From NCBI RefSeq assembly GCF_003334855.1, contig NZ_QOWE01000003.1, positions 339,015-403,014 on the forward strand: DNA of 64,000 nt, given 5' to 3'. Position 1 is the stretch's first letter. Every line of letters starts with the position of its first letter. Positions 1-7,421 of this stretch are shown here, piece after piece. Position numbers and translations under genes: made by a program. This DNA comes from Larkinella punicea (GTDB taxonomy: Bacteria; Bacteroidota; Bacteroidia; Cytophagales; Spirosomataceae). Under the pieces are notes generated by a model that was given only the letters and a program-made list of their open reading frames with translations, did not search any database and had not been told where the DNA came from.

Positions 1-1081
1 TCTGGTCAAACCCCGCTGGATTTTCCTGAAAATACACACCGACGTGGGCGTGGTGGGGCTGGGCGAACCCCTGCTGGAAGGCCGGGCGTTGACGATCCAA
101 ACCGCCATCAAGGAAGTCGAGCCGTATCTGATTGGCAAAGATCCCCGACACATTATTCACCACTGGCAGGCCATTTACCGGCACGCGTTTTACCGGGGCG
201 GTCCCATTTTGACGAGCGCCCTGAGCGGGATCGATCACGCGTTGTGGGACATCAAAGGCAAGCTGCTGAACGTGCCGGTTTATGAACTGTTTGGTGGCCC
301 TACCCGCGACCGCGTGCGAATTTATGGCCGGGCGAGTAATGCCGAAGACATGAAAAAACGGAAGGCGGAAGGCTATACGGTGATTAAAACCGGGATTGCC
401 AAGAAAAATCCGGCCAATATTGTGGAGAACCCCCAGTTTGTGAAGTACGCAATCGATAATTTTGCCTCGCTTCGGGAAGCCGGTGGGCCGGAAATGGACA
501 TTGCCATCGACTTTCACGGGGCCATTTCGCCCCAACTGGCCAAGGTGCTGATCAAGGGGCTGGAACCGTATCAGCCGATGTTTATCGAAGAACCGTGTCA
601 GGCGCAGAACGTGGATACGATGGTGGACATCGCGCGCGGAACCCATTTACCCATTGCCACCGGCGAGCGGATTTTTACGAAATGGGGCTTCCGCGAGATT
701 CTGGAAAAGGGTGCCGCCAGCATCATCCAGCCGGATCTTTGCCACGCAGGCGGGATTACGGAAGGGCGGATCATCGCCGGCATGGCCGAAGCCTATTACG
801 TGCCAATTGCCCCGCACAACCCGATGGGACCCATTTCGCTGGCGGTCGGCTTGCATCTGGCCGCGAGCGTACCCAATTTTCTGGTACAGGAGCAGGTTTC
901 GCTGGGTGAGGGCTACCTGAAAAAACCGTTTAAACTGGAAAAAGACGGGACGGTTTTGATTCCGTCGGGGCCGGGTCTGGGCGTCGAACTCGATGAGGCT
1001 CAGCTCAAAGACAAAATTGGCCACGACTGGAAAAACCCGGAAACCTACAATGCGCTGGACGGTTCCGTCGTCGACTGGTAA
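1..1081 (+). CDS. dgoD: D-galactonate dehydratase, 5'-truncated by window edge
   Basis: Enolase-superfamily (mandelate racemase/muconate lactonising) dehydratase that converts D-galactonate to 2-dehydro-3-deoxy-galactonate, first step of the De Ley-Doudoroff route. The reading frame is open from base 2 (LVKPRWIFLKI...) with no start, so the true start lies before the window; about 359 codons are visible against about 382 in E. coli DgoD. The Mg2+ ligand segments typical of the family are visible: AIDFHG, FIEEPC and TGERIF, followed by the PHNPMGP histidine loop. Followed by dgoK, an aldolase and a permease on the same strand, which supports the substrate assignment over other acid-sugar dehydratases. 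Confidence 0.92.
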   Translation, partial: LVKPRWIFLKIHTDVGVVGLGEPLLEGRALTIQTAIKEVEPYLIGKDPRHIIHHWQAIYRHAFYRGGPILTSALSGIDHALWDIKGKLLNVPVYELFGGPTRDRVRIYGRASNAEDMKKRKAEGYTVIKTGIAKKNPANIVENPQFVKYAIDNFASLREAGGPEMDIAIDFHGAISPQLAKVLIKGLEPYQPMFIEEPCQAQNVDTMVDIARGTHLPIATGERIFTKWGFREILEKGAASIIQPDLCHAGGITEGRIIAGMAEAYYVPIAPHNPMGPISLAVGLHLAASVPNFLVQEQVSLGEGYLKKPFKLEKDGTVLIPSGPGLGVELDEAQLKDKIGHDWKNPETYNALDGSVVDW

Positions 1082-1090
1082 TTGATTTAC

Positions 1091-1154
1091 GGTTGTCGGT
1101 ATACGGTTTTTCGGTGCAAATGCGTCAGCCACCGTAAACTGTATACCGAAAACC
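1091..1154. repeat. Imperfect stem-loop in the dgoD-dgoK gap
   Basis: The segment around 1091-1116 (GGTTGTCGGTATACGG...) is complementary, with a few mismatches, to 1130-1154 (...CTGTATACCGAAAACC). It starts 10 bases after the dgoD stop and lies inside the operon, so it may partly terminate transcription or protect the 3' end of the dgoD message. It is one of the many post-stop palindromes in this window. Confidence 0.6.
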
Positions 1155-1183
1155 CAACACCTAAACTTAAACGAGACTAGTGA

Positions 1184-2182
1184 ATGAGTACTTATTTATT
1201 GTGTTGTGACTGGGGGACTTCTTTTTTTCGATTGCGACTCATTAACCGGTCCGATTATCGATTGATCGAAGAAGTTACTTCGCAGCAAGGTATCGCCAGT
1301 ATTTACACCAACTGGAAAGCGATTGGGGAACGGGCTGGCATTGGAAAGGAACAGTTCTTTCGGGATGCGCTGCTAAAACAGATCGATTTACTGGCCAGCA
1401 ACGCCGGAATTAAACTGGATCAGGTTCCGGTGGCGGTTTCGGGTATGGCTTCTTCCTCTATAGGAATGGATGAAATACCATATGCTTCATTGCCGTTCGC
1501 GATGGATGGCAGTCAGGCCAGTTTTCGCCACTTCGATGCGACCGAAACGTTTCCGCACGAGCTGATTTTGATTTCCGGCGTGCGGAGCCAGGAAGACGTG
1601 ATGCGGGGCGAAGAAACGCAGTTGATTGGCTTGACGGCCCTCCTCGACCGGGAAGGAAACCGCCCCAACGAAGCCATTTTCATCTTTCCGGGCACCCATT
1701 CCAAGCACATGTACGTGCAGGGGGGCCAACTGCTGAATTTTGAAACGTATATGACCGGCGAGGTTTTCAACCTGATGGCTTCCACCAGTATTTTAAAAGA
1801 CTCCGTGGATGTCAGTGGTTTTAACGACTTTTCGGAGGGCAATCTGGCCGCATTTAAAGCGGGTCTTTCGGAGGCCGGTTCGCCCTTGTTGAACCGACTG
1901 TTTACGGTCAGAACTAATCAATTGTTTGGGAATTTAACAAAGCAGCAAAATGCGTTTTACCTGAGTGGATTGTTGATTGGTGCCGAACTAAAACCGCTTC
2001 AGGAAAAGGAAAACTGGCAACTGGTTTTGTGCAGTGGAACCAACTTATTTCCCTTTTATAAACAGGCGATTGAAGACCTGAAGTTAGCCGGCCGAACGAC
2101 CACCATGGCCGCCGAGCGGATTGACAAAGCCGCCATTATTGGGCAGGTTATTCTGTTTCAGAACCAGAACCTAAACGTCTAA
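1184..2182 (+). CDS. dgoK: 2-dehydro-3-deoxygalactonokinase
   Basis: ATP-dependent kinase of the DgoK family (actin-like ATPase fold), phosphorylating 2-dehydro-3-deoxy-galactonate at O6. The N-terminal phosphate-1 motif LLCCDWGTSFFRLRL is visible at residues 5-19, and the GTHSKH segment near residue 171 is typical of the family. 332 residues, somewhat longer than the E. coli enzyme (about 290). The start ATG is preceded by an A-rich stretch, as usual in this phylum, with no Shine-Dalgarno sequence. The stop is 11 bases before the aldolase start, so the two are almost certainly co-transcribed. Confidence 0.93.
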   Translation: MSTYLLCCDWGTSFFRLRLINRSDYRLIEEVTSQQGIASIYTNWKAIGERAGIGKEQFFRDALLKQIDLLASNAGIKLDQVPVAVSGMASSSIGMDEIPYASLPFAMDGSQASFRHFDATETFPHELILISGVRSQEDVMRGEETQLIGLTALLDREGNRPNEAIFIFPGTHSKHMYVQGGQLLNFETYMTGEVFNLMASTSILKDSVDVSGFNDFSEGNLAAFKAGLSEAGSPLLNRLFTVRTNQLFGNLTKQQNAFYLSGLLIGAELKPLQEKENWQLVLCSGTNLFPFYKQAIEDLKLAGRTTTMAAERIDKAAIIGQVILFQNQNLNV

Positions 2183-2193
2183 GCTGTTTTCGA

Positions 2194-2838
2194 ATGAGTC
2201 AAACTCTTTTTTCGTGGGATTTATTTAAAAAAGCCCCCATCATCGGAATTGTCAGAAATCTGGCGGTTGAGGATGTAATTCAAATCCTGCCGATTTATCG
2301 AAATGCCGGACTTACCACCATTGAAATTACGATGAATACCCCCGGTGCCGAGGACCTGATCCGGTATGCCGTTGCGCAGGAACAGACCGGGCTGAACATT
2401 GGTGCCGGAACGGTTTGCACGGAGCCGGAACTGGAGCGGGCGCTGGCGGCTGGTGCGCAGTTTATCGTAACGCCCATCCTCAACGAGAATGTGATCCGGA
2501 CGTGTGTGGCGCGGAACATCCCCATCTTTCCGGGTGCTTTTACACCCTCCGAAATTTACAAAGCCTGGTCGCTGGGAGCCAGCATGGTCAAGGTTTTTCC
2601 CGCGGTTTCCCTCGGTCATTCGTATCTGAAAGAAGTCAAAGGGCCGCTGAATCAGATCAGGCTGGTGCCAACCGGCGGGGTGAGTCTCGCCAACATGAGG
2701 GACTTCCTGAAAGCCGGAGCCGACGGACTGGGGATTGGTGGGCAACTCTTTGATAATAAGTTAATTAAACAGAAAGATTGGGGCGGTTTACAGCAGCATT
2801 TCCGGCAGTTTGTCAACCAGCTCACGGCCAGTCAATGA
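2194..2838 (+). CDS. dgoA: 2-dehydro-3-deoxy-6-phosphogalactonate (KDPG-type) aldolase
   Basis: Class I aldolase of the KDPG/KHG family, splitting the phosphorylated keto-deoxy acid into pyruvate and D-glyceraldehyde 3-phosphate. Visible motifs: IEITMNTP with the expected catalytic Glu at residue 44, GAGTV, PGAFTPSEI and MVKVFPA with the Schiff-base Lys at residue 133. At 214 residues the length is standard for the family. Family members cannot be separated into KDPG and KDPGal types by motif alone; placement between dgoK and a hexuronate/galactonate-type permease makes KDPGal the likely substrate. Confidence 0.9.
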   Translation: MSQTLFSWDLFKKAPIIGIVRNLAVEDVIQILPIYRNAGLTTIEITMNTPGAEDLIRYAVAQEQTGLNIGAGTVCTEPELERALAAGAQFIVTPILNENVIRTCVARNIPIFPGAFTPSEIYKAWSLGASMVKVFPAVSLGHSYLKEVKGPLNQIRLVPTGGVSLANMRDFLKAGADGLGIGGQLFDNKLIKQKDWGGLQQHFRQFVNQLTASQ

Positions 2839-2887
2839 GTTCCACCTGACGTTTCCTACTGACTATTCACCCAAGACCCTAACCCGC

Positions 2888-4192
2888 GTGTCGACCGTTC
2901 AAATTAAAAATTACCGCTGGATTGTTGTCGCGCTGGTGTTTTTAGCGACCACCATCAATTACCTTGATCGCCAGATTATCGGCTTGTTGAAACCCATTCT
3001 CGAAACCGAATTCAACTGGACGGAAACGGATTATGCCCGGATTGTGATGGCGTTTACGGCCGCCTACGCCATTGGCCTGGGGCTTTCGGGCTGGCTGATC
3101 GACAAAACCGGTACCAAGCTCGGCTATACAATCACCATTGTTTTCTGGAGCGTGGCCGGGATGCTCCACGCCGTGGCCCGTGGAGCCGTGGGGTTCGGTC
3201 TGGCGCGGATTGGGCTCGGGCTCGGCGAAGCCGGTAATTTTCCGGCGGCTGTCAAAACCGTGGCTGAGTGGTTTCCCAAAAAAGAACGCGGACTGGCGAC
3301 CGGTATTTTCAATTCGGGAACCAGCGTCGGCGTTGTGCTGGCGTTGGTGCTGGTGCCCTGGATATTAAGTGCCTACGGCTGGCAGGAAGTGTTCTGGATT
3401 ACCGGCGGTCTGGGCTTCGTCTGGCTGATTTTCTGGTTGATTTTTTACGACATTCCTGCCCGGCAAAAACGCCTGACTTCAGAAGAATTTTTGCTCATAA
3501 CGAATGGGCAGGAAAAGGAAGAAAACTTAGCCGACGGCCATGTTTCGATCCAGTGGTTTAAACTGTTCACACTGCCGCAAACCTGGGCGTTCATCACTGG
3601 AAAAGCACTGATCGATCCGATTTTCTGGTTCTTTTTATTCTGGCTGCCGTCCTATTTTTCAAGCACTTACAACCTGGATTTAAAAAAAATAAGCCCGGAG
3701 TTAATGATCATTTATACCGCCACAACCGTAGGCAGCATTGGCGGTGGGTATTTCTCATCGTGGCTCATTAAAGCGGGCTGGCCGACCCTGAAAGCCCGCA
3801 AAACCGCCTTGTTCATTTTTGCCATTCTGGAAGTATCGATCATTCTGGCGCAATTTGCTACCAACGTCTGGATGGTCGTCGCGCTGATCAGTCTGGCGGT
3901 GGCGGTGCATCAGGCCTGGGCCACGAACATCTTCACGATGGCTTCCGATCTTTTTCCCAAACAGGCCGTTAGCTCGGTGGTTGGCATTGGCGGAATGGCC
4001 GGAGCGGTTGGCGGAATCTTTTTTCCGATGCTCGTGGGGGATTTACTGGACACTTACAAAGCCGCCGGTAATCTGTCGGCAGGGTATAATATTCTGTTCA
4101 CCATTTGCGGATTTACGTATTTAATTGTCTGGACGATTATCCATTTCTTAACCAGAAAGGCTAAATTGGTCGAGTTAAATCAATTGATCTGA
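2888..4192 (+). CDS. MFS transporter, galactonate/hexuronate (ExuT/DgoT) type
   Basis: Twelve-helix major facilitator of the anion:cation symporter family, expected to bring D-galactonate or a related sugar acid through the inner membrane. The N-terminus YRWIVVALVFLATTINYLDRQ and the segments LGEAGNFPAA and KKERGLATGIFNSG are typical of the ExuT/DgoT branch. The frame is open from a TTG at 2810, which would overlap the aldolase by 29 bases; GTG at 2888 is preferred because it leaves the usual 8 residues before the YRW of helix 1. The stop is 6 bases before the sulfatase ATG, so the sulfatase probably belongs to this operon. Confidence 0.9.
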   Translation: MSTVQIKNYRWIVVALVFLATTINYLDRQIIGLLKPILETEFNWTETDYARIVMAFTAAYAIGLGLSGWLIDKTGTKLGYTITIVFWSVAGMLHAVARGAVGFGLARIGLGLGEAGNFPAAVKTVAEWFPKKERGLATGIFNSGTSVGVVLALVLVPWILSAYGWQEVFWITGGLGFVWLIFWLIFYDIPARQKRLTSEEFLLITNGQEKEENLADGHVSIQWFKLFTLPQTWAFITGKALIDPIFWFFLFWLPSYFSSTYNLDLKKISPELMIIYTATTVGSIGGGYFSSWLIKAGWPTLKARKTALFIFAILEVSIILAQFATNVWMVVALISLAVAVHQAWATNIFTMASDLFPKQAVSSVVGIGGMAGAVGGIFFPMLVGDLLDTYKAAGNLSAGYNILFTICGFTYLIVWTIIHFLTRKAKLVELNQLI

Positions 4193-4198
4193 TTCCGA

Positions 4199-5749
4199 AT
4201 GACTCGCCAAAAACTTAAACGTTTGCCCCTAAATCCCCTGAAGGGGACTTGGACACTGCTTAATCCGGATCTGAAAGTCCCCTTCAGGGGATTTAGGGGC
4301 AAACAGCAGAAAATCCTGTTCCTTACCCTTTCATTACTTCTTCTCGCCGGACTTTTGCCCATGCTCAGCGGCTGGGTCAGTCCACCGGCGCCGACGAAGC
4401 CCAATGTGGTCCTGTTTTTTATCGACGATCTGGGCTACGGTGATTTGTCCTGCTACGGCGCGTTGGGCTACAAGACGCCCAACCTCGACCGGATGGCGGC
4501 AGAGGGAACCCGGTTTACGAGTTTTCTGGCGGCTCAGGCGGTTTGCAGTGCCTCGCGGGCGGCTTTGCTGACGGGCTGTTATCCCAACCGGCTCGGTATT
4601 TCCGGTGCTTTTGGACCCAATTCACCGGTTGGGCTTAATCCTGAAGAAGAAACCATTGCGGAGTTGCTGAAAGAAAAAGGCTACGCGACCGGTATTTTCG
4701 GGAAGTGGCATTTGGGCAGCCAGACGAAGTTTTTGCCTCAGCAACAGGGCTTTGATGAGTATTATGGCGTGCCGTATTCGCACGACATGTGGCCGCTCCA
4801 TCCCAATCAGGCGAAGGCTAACTACCCGGCTTTGCATCTGATCGAAGGCAATTCGCCCGGCAAGGAAATCCGGACGCTGGAGGATGCGAGCCACCTGACG
4901 CCCTCGATCACGGAGCGGGCCGTCGGTTTTATTCGGAAACATAAAAAAGAACCGTTCTTTTTGTACGTACCGCACCCGCTGCCGCATGTGCCGCTGGCGG
5001 CTTCCAGCCGGTTTCGGGGCAAAAGTGCCATCGGGTTGCTGGGCGATGTGATGATGGAACTGGATTGGTCGGTGGGGCAGATTATGCAGGAACTGAAACA
5101 GCAGGGACTGGACAAAAATACCCTCGTCATTTTCACGAGTGACAACGGCCCGTGGTTGAATTACGGCGACCATGCCGGTTCGGCGGGCGGTTTTCGGGAG
5201 GGGAAAGGAACGTCGTTCGAGGGTGGTCACCGCGTCCCCTGTATCATTCGCTGGCCGGGTGTGGTTCCGGCGGGGCGGGTTTGCAACAAACTGTTGACGA
5301 CGATGGAAATCCTGCCAACGGTTGCCAGTTTGTGCGGTGCCCGACTACCGAAGAAAGCCATCGACGGCGTCGACATGGTCGCGTTGCTGAAAGGCGACGA
5401 AACCGTGACACCCCGCGATCATTTCTTCTATTACTATCGAAAAAACAGCCTGGAAGCCGTTCGGAAAGGGGATTGGAAACTGGTGTTTTCCCATCCGGGT
5501 CGCACGTACGAAGGGTTTCCGCCGGGCAAAGGTGGACAGCCGGGACCAAATACCGAAGACCACGCATTTCCGCTTGCCCTGTATGACCTCCGGCGCGACC
5601 CCGGTGAACGCTATGATGTCCGTGAGCAAAACCCCGAAATCGTGGCGGTTCTGGAAAAATTAGCCGACGAAGCCCGCGCCGATCTGGGAGATGATTTGCA
5701 GAAACGCGAAGGGAAAAATGTGCGTCCGGCGGGACGGGTTGACAAATAG
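4199..5749 (+). CDS. Arylsulfatase A-family sulfatase with a palindromic element in its N-terminus
   Basis: Type I sulfatase. The metal-binding IDDLGYGD segment (residues 75-82) and the formylglycine site CSASR (Cys116; C-x-A-x-R, so the modifying enzyme must accept Ala in place of Pro) are visible, with GKWHLG and TSDNGP further on. Exported: a hydrophobic core, ILFLTLSLLLLAG, sits at residues 39-51. Bases 4221-4304, exactly 84 nt, are a perfect-arm palindrome read in frame as 28 residues between a basic N-tip and the hydrophobic core. No standard start codon lies between the palindrome and the hydrophobic core, so ATG 4199 is retained. Likely removes sulfate from a galactose-containing glycan; substrate is inferred from the operon only. 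Confidence 0.88.
   Translation: MTRQKLKRLPLNPLKGTWTLLNPDLKVPFRGFRGKQQKILFLTLSLLLLAGLLPMLSGWVSPPAPTKPNVVLFFIDDLGYGDLSCYGALGYKTPNLDRMAAEGTRFTSFLAAQAVCSASRAALLTGCYPNRLGISGAFGPNSPVGLNPEEETIAELLKEKGYATGIFGKWHLGSQTKFLPQQQGFDEYYGVPYSHDMWPLHPNQAKANYPALHLIEGNSPGKEIRTLEDASHLTPSITERAVGFIRKHKKEPFFLYVPHPLPHVPLAASSRFRGKSAIGLLGDVMMELDWSVGQIMQELKQQGLDKNTLVIFTSDNGPWLNYGDHAGSAGGFREGKGTSFEGGHRVPCIIRWPGVVPAGRVCNKLLTTMEILPTVASLCGARLPKKAIDGVDMVALLKGDETVTPRDHFFYYYRKNSLEAVRKGDWKLVFSHPGRTYEGFPPGKGGQPGPNTEDHAFPLALYDLRRDPGERYDVREQNPEIVAVLEKLADEARADLGDDLQKREGKNVRPAGRVDK
4221..4304. repeat. Post-stop palindrome, CCCCTAAATCCCCT family, copy 1 (intragenic)
   Basis: Perfect 30-bp arms (4221-4250 and 4275-4304; core GCCCCTAAATCCCCTGAAGG) with a 24-base loop. 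It starts 29 bases after the permease stop and lies inside the sulfatase coding sequence. Other copies of the family: 11044-11130, 18166-18264, 31796-31901 and 33964-34089. The loop of this copy is similar to the loop at 33964 and to the reverse complement of the other three loops, so both orientations occur. Confidence 0.95.
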
Positions 5750-5761
5750 TGCAGTTAACAA

Positions 5762-5971
5762 TTAACTGTCTTTCCGGTGCGGAATGATCGTCCAGTGTTT
5801 GGCGTTCGGCATGTGTTCGGCCGCAATGGCAGCCGCTACCTCTTCCAGATTTTCTTCGTTGGTGGTAAAAAAGAGACTCTTGTGATGCGCGTCATCCTGG
5901 GTCGTATGCACTTCAAAATATTCATTGTGCTGCGCGATGTCGTCTTTTTCGACCAGTTGGAAATGTAACAT
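5762..5971 (-). CDS. Small hypothetical protein, 69 residues
   Basis: Not recognised. The predicted protein is acidic and His-rich (HNEYFEVHTTQDDAHHKS) with no signal peptide or membrane segment. It reads as a plausible soluble domain, with hydrophobic residues spaced as in alternating strand and helix. The gene converges on the sulfatase with 12 bases between stop codons; a short inverted repeat (CAGTTAA...TTAACTG, 5754-5770) spans the junction. A bidirectional terminator-like hairpin separates its start from the next gene upstream. The antisense frame is also open but shows no features of a protein. Confidence 0.6.
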   Translation of the reverse strand: MLHFQLVEKDDIAQHNEYFEVHTTQDDAHHKSLFFTTNEENLEEVAAAIAAEHMPNAKHWTIIPHRKDS

Positions 5972-5998
5972 GCCTGATGGAGTTAGGATTAGAATGAA

Positions 5999-6060
5999 AA
6001 AAAATAGCCCACTGAACCAGGAGCTTCCAACGGATAGGCTGGATCAGCGGGCTATTTTTT
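5999..6060 (-). terminator. Rho-independent terminator-like hairpin
   Basis: 17-base arms AAAAAATAGCCCACTGA (5999-6015) and TCAGCGGGCTATTTTTT (6044-6060) with one mismatch, ending in a T-run on either strand. It lies 2 bases beyond the stop of the minus-strand gene at 6063-6374. Confidence 0.85.
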
Positions 6061-6062
6061 AA

Positions 6063-6374
6063 TTAATTAGCCGCTTTGGCTGCTTCAATGGCCGCGGCCG
6101 CTTCAAGCGCAGCAATGGCCGCTCCGTTCTTCTCGGCATACTCATCGCGTTGGCTCTCAAAGTACGAAAAAATCTCCGTAATGGAATCCAGGTTTTCGGC
6201 GATTTTTCCGTGCATGGTTCCCAGCGTTTTTTCCAGATTCGCGTCGTTCAACCCATTCATGTTGTCGACTTCGATCTTTCCGATTTTCTGAATGAGAGCC
6301 GTCTGACTATTTTGAAGATCCTCGAATTCACGAACAATCTTATTCATCAATTCAAACTTCTGTAGCTTATCCAT
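6063..6374 (-). CDS. Small coiled-coil hypothetical protein, 103 residues
   Basis: Not recognised. Start placed at the internal ATG (MDKLQKFELMNKIV), because the longer frame to 6446 adds a segment with no protein character. The protein is predominantly helical, with heptad-like spacing of hydrophobic residues (IVREFEDL, IGKIEV, LDSITEIFSYFE), and ends in an Ala-rich tail (AAIAALEAAAAIEAAKAAN). No signal peptide. Probably cytoplasmic and oligomeric. It is followed by a strong terminator, so it is likely a single-gene transcript. Confidence 0.65.
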   Translation of the reverse strand: MDKLQKFELMNKIVREFEDLQNSQTALIQKIGKIEVDNMNGLNDANLEKTLGTMHGKIAENLDSITEIFSYFESQRDEYAEKNGAAIAALEAAAAIEAAKAAN

Positions 6375-6549
6375 AATTGCAATTTGTGGTAAATACAGAA
6401 TACTAACCGGATGCCTGCCAAAAAGTTTTGCGGATGGGATAATCAAGGCAAAAGAGTGGGTGACGGTTCTGTTTTGTCGGACACCATAAAACCGCCTTTT
6501 AAATCTAAGACTTACGTTTGAGAACTCTATTACACGTTCACTATCTGCC

Positions 6550-6845
6550 CCGTTCCCCTAAAAGCCGGACTGTTACGTTCCTGAATTAACGCGAACTATA
6601 AGGTTTATTGATTGATTATTAGATAATTAAGTGCCATAGGCACGACATGTTTGTAGCCAATCGAATCACCCGGTTCCTCCGGCGTGCCTTTGGGTACGCA
6701 ATCTGCTGCACTTGTTGCGTACCCAAAGGCACGCCGGAGGAACCGGGTGATTCGATTGGCTACAAACATCAGTCCGCTACGCGGGCAATAATCCCATTGC
6801 TCGCATTAATTCAAGAACGTAACAGCCCGGCCTTTAGGGGGACGG
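6550..6845. repeat. Nested palindromic element, 296 bp
   Basis: Two concentric inverted repeats. Inner: 6647-6701 and 6715-6769, 55-bp arms with no mismatch and a 13-base loop. Outer: 6550-6594 and 6801-6845, 45-bp arms with five differences, all transitions. A small third palindrome (GTGCCATAGGCAC, 6631-6643) lies between them. No convincing coding frame. Boxes of the inner arm (CGTGCCTTTGGGTACGCAA, ATGTTTGTA) recur in the element at 25209-25569. Situated downstream of the gene at 6896 and upstream of the gene at 6063-6374, both minus strand. The remaining gap sequence (6375-6549, 6846-6895) shows nothing recognisable. Confidence 0.95.
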
Positions 6846-6895
6846 AGCAGAAATCGAAAGTCCTAAAACCATTCAACGATCGTTAGAACCCAAAC

Positions 6896-7363
6896 TCAAA
6901 ACGGATTTTGCAAAATAAAGCCGTTCCAGTCCAGCGCAGACTGGTAGAAATATTCCCGCCAGTTGCCGATCAGGCCTTCGCGGATTTTGACACTGACCAT
7001 GCCGTGCGCGCTGGAACCGTTGGTGAGCGTAAACTCGCCCGAGCCAACCTGGGTTTGCTCATCGAACGTCAGGTGGTGCCACACCATCTGCACTACTTTC
7101 GGGCGTCCTTTCCAGCCGCCAAAAAACTCAAAAATCCGGTCGCGACCCCGGTAAATCTGTTTGTTGGGCGGTTCGGAATAAATGGCGTCCAGCGTAAAAC
7201 AGTCGGCTGCTTTCCGGCCATTGTTCTCGTTGAGACCAGCGGCCACGGTTTGCATGAGCCGAATGAATTCGGCCCGGTTGATGGGTTTCCGGTTGCCCAA
7301 CTGGGCCGGGGATTGAACGAATAATCCGAATAAGAAAAAGCAGAAAAGTAAGGTTCGCTTCAT
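6896..7363 (-). CDS. Secreted SnoaL/NTF2-like protein
   Basis: 155-residue protein with a signal peptide (MKRTLLFCFFLFGLFVQSPAQ); start placed at this Met rather than at 7501, since the upstream 46 codons lack protein character. The mature part resembles the cystatin-like NTF2/SnoaL fold: N-terminal helix (FIRLMQTVAAGLN), then CFTLDAIYSEPP, RGRDRIFEFFGGW and strands with VQMVWHHLTFDEQ and GMVSVKIREGLI. Such domains are often small-molecule binding or lyase-like; no specific activity can be named. Located just downstream of the FAD oxidoreductase gene on the same strand, 58 bases away, so possibly the last gene of the polyamine-type cluster. Confidence 0.7.
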   Translation of the reverse strand: MKRTLLFCFFLFGLFVQSPAQLGNRKPINRAEFIRLMQTVAAGLNENNGRKAADCFTLDAIYSEPPNKQIYRGRDRIFEFFGGWKGRPKVVQMVWHHLTFDEQTQVGSGEFTLTNGSSAHGMVSVKIREGLIGNWREYFYQSALDWNGFILQNPF

Positions 7364-7421
7364 GAAATGGGGGCAGTGGGTGCTTCCTGTTGGAGCAACG
7401 ATCAGTCGTTCCGATAGATTG

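Noticed and set aside
6647..6886. 79-codon frame across the nested palindrome
   Set aside because: It is only the translation of the inverted repeat arms; no independent coding evidence.
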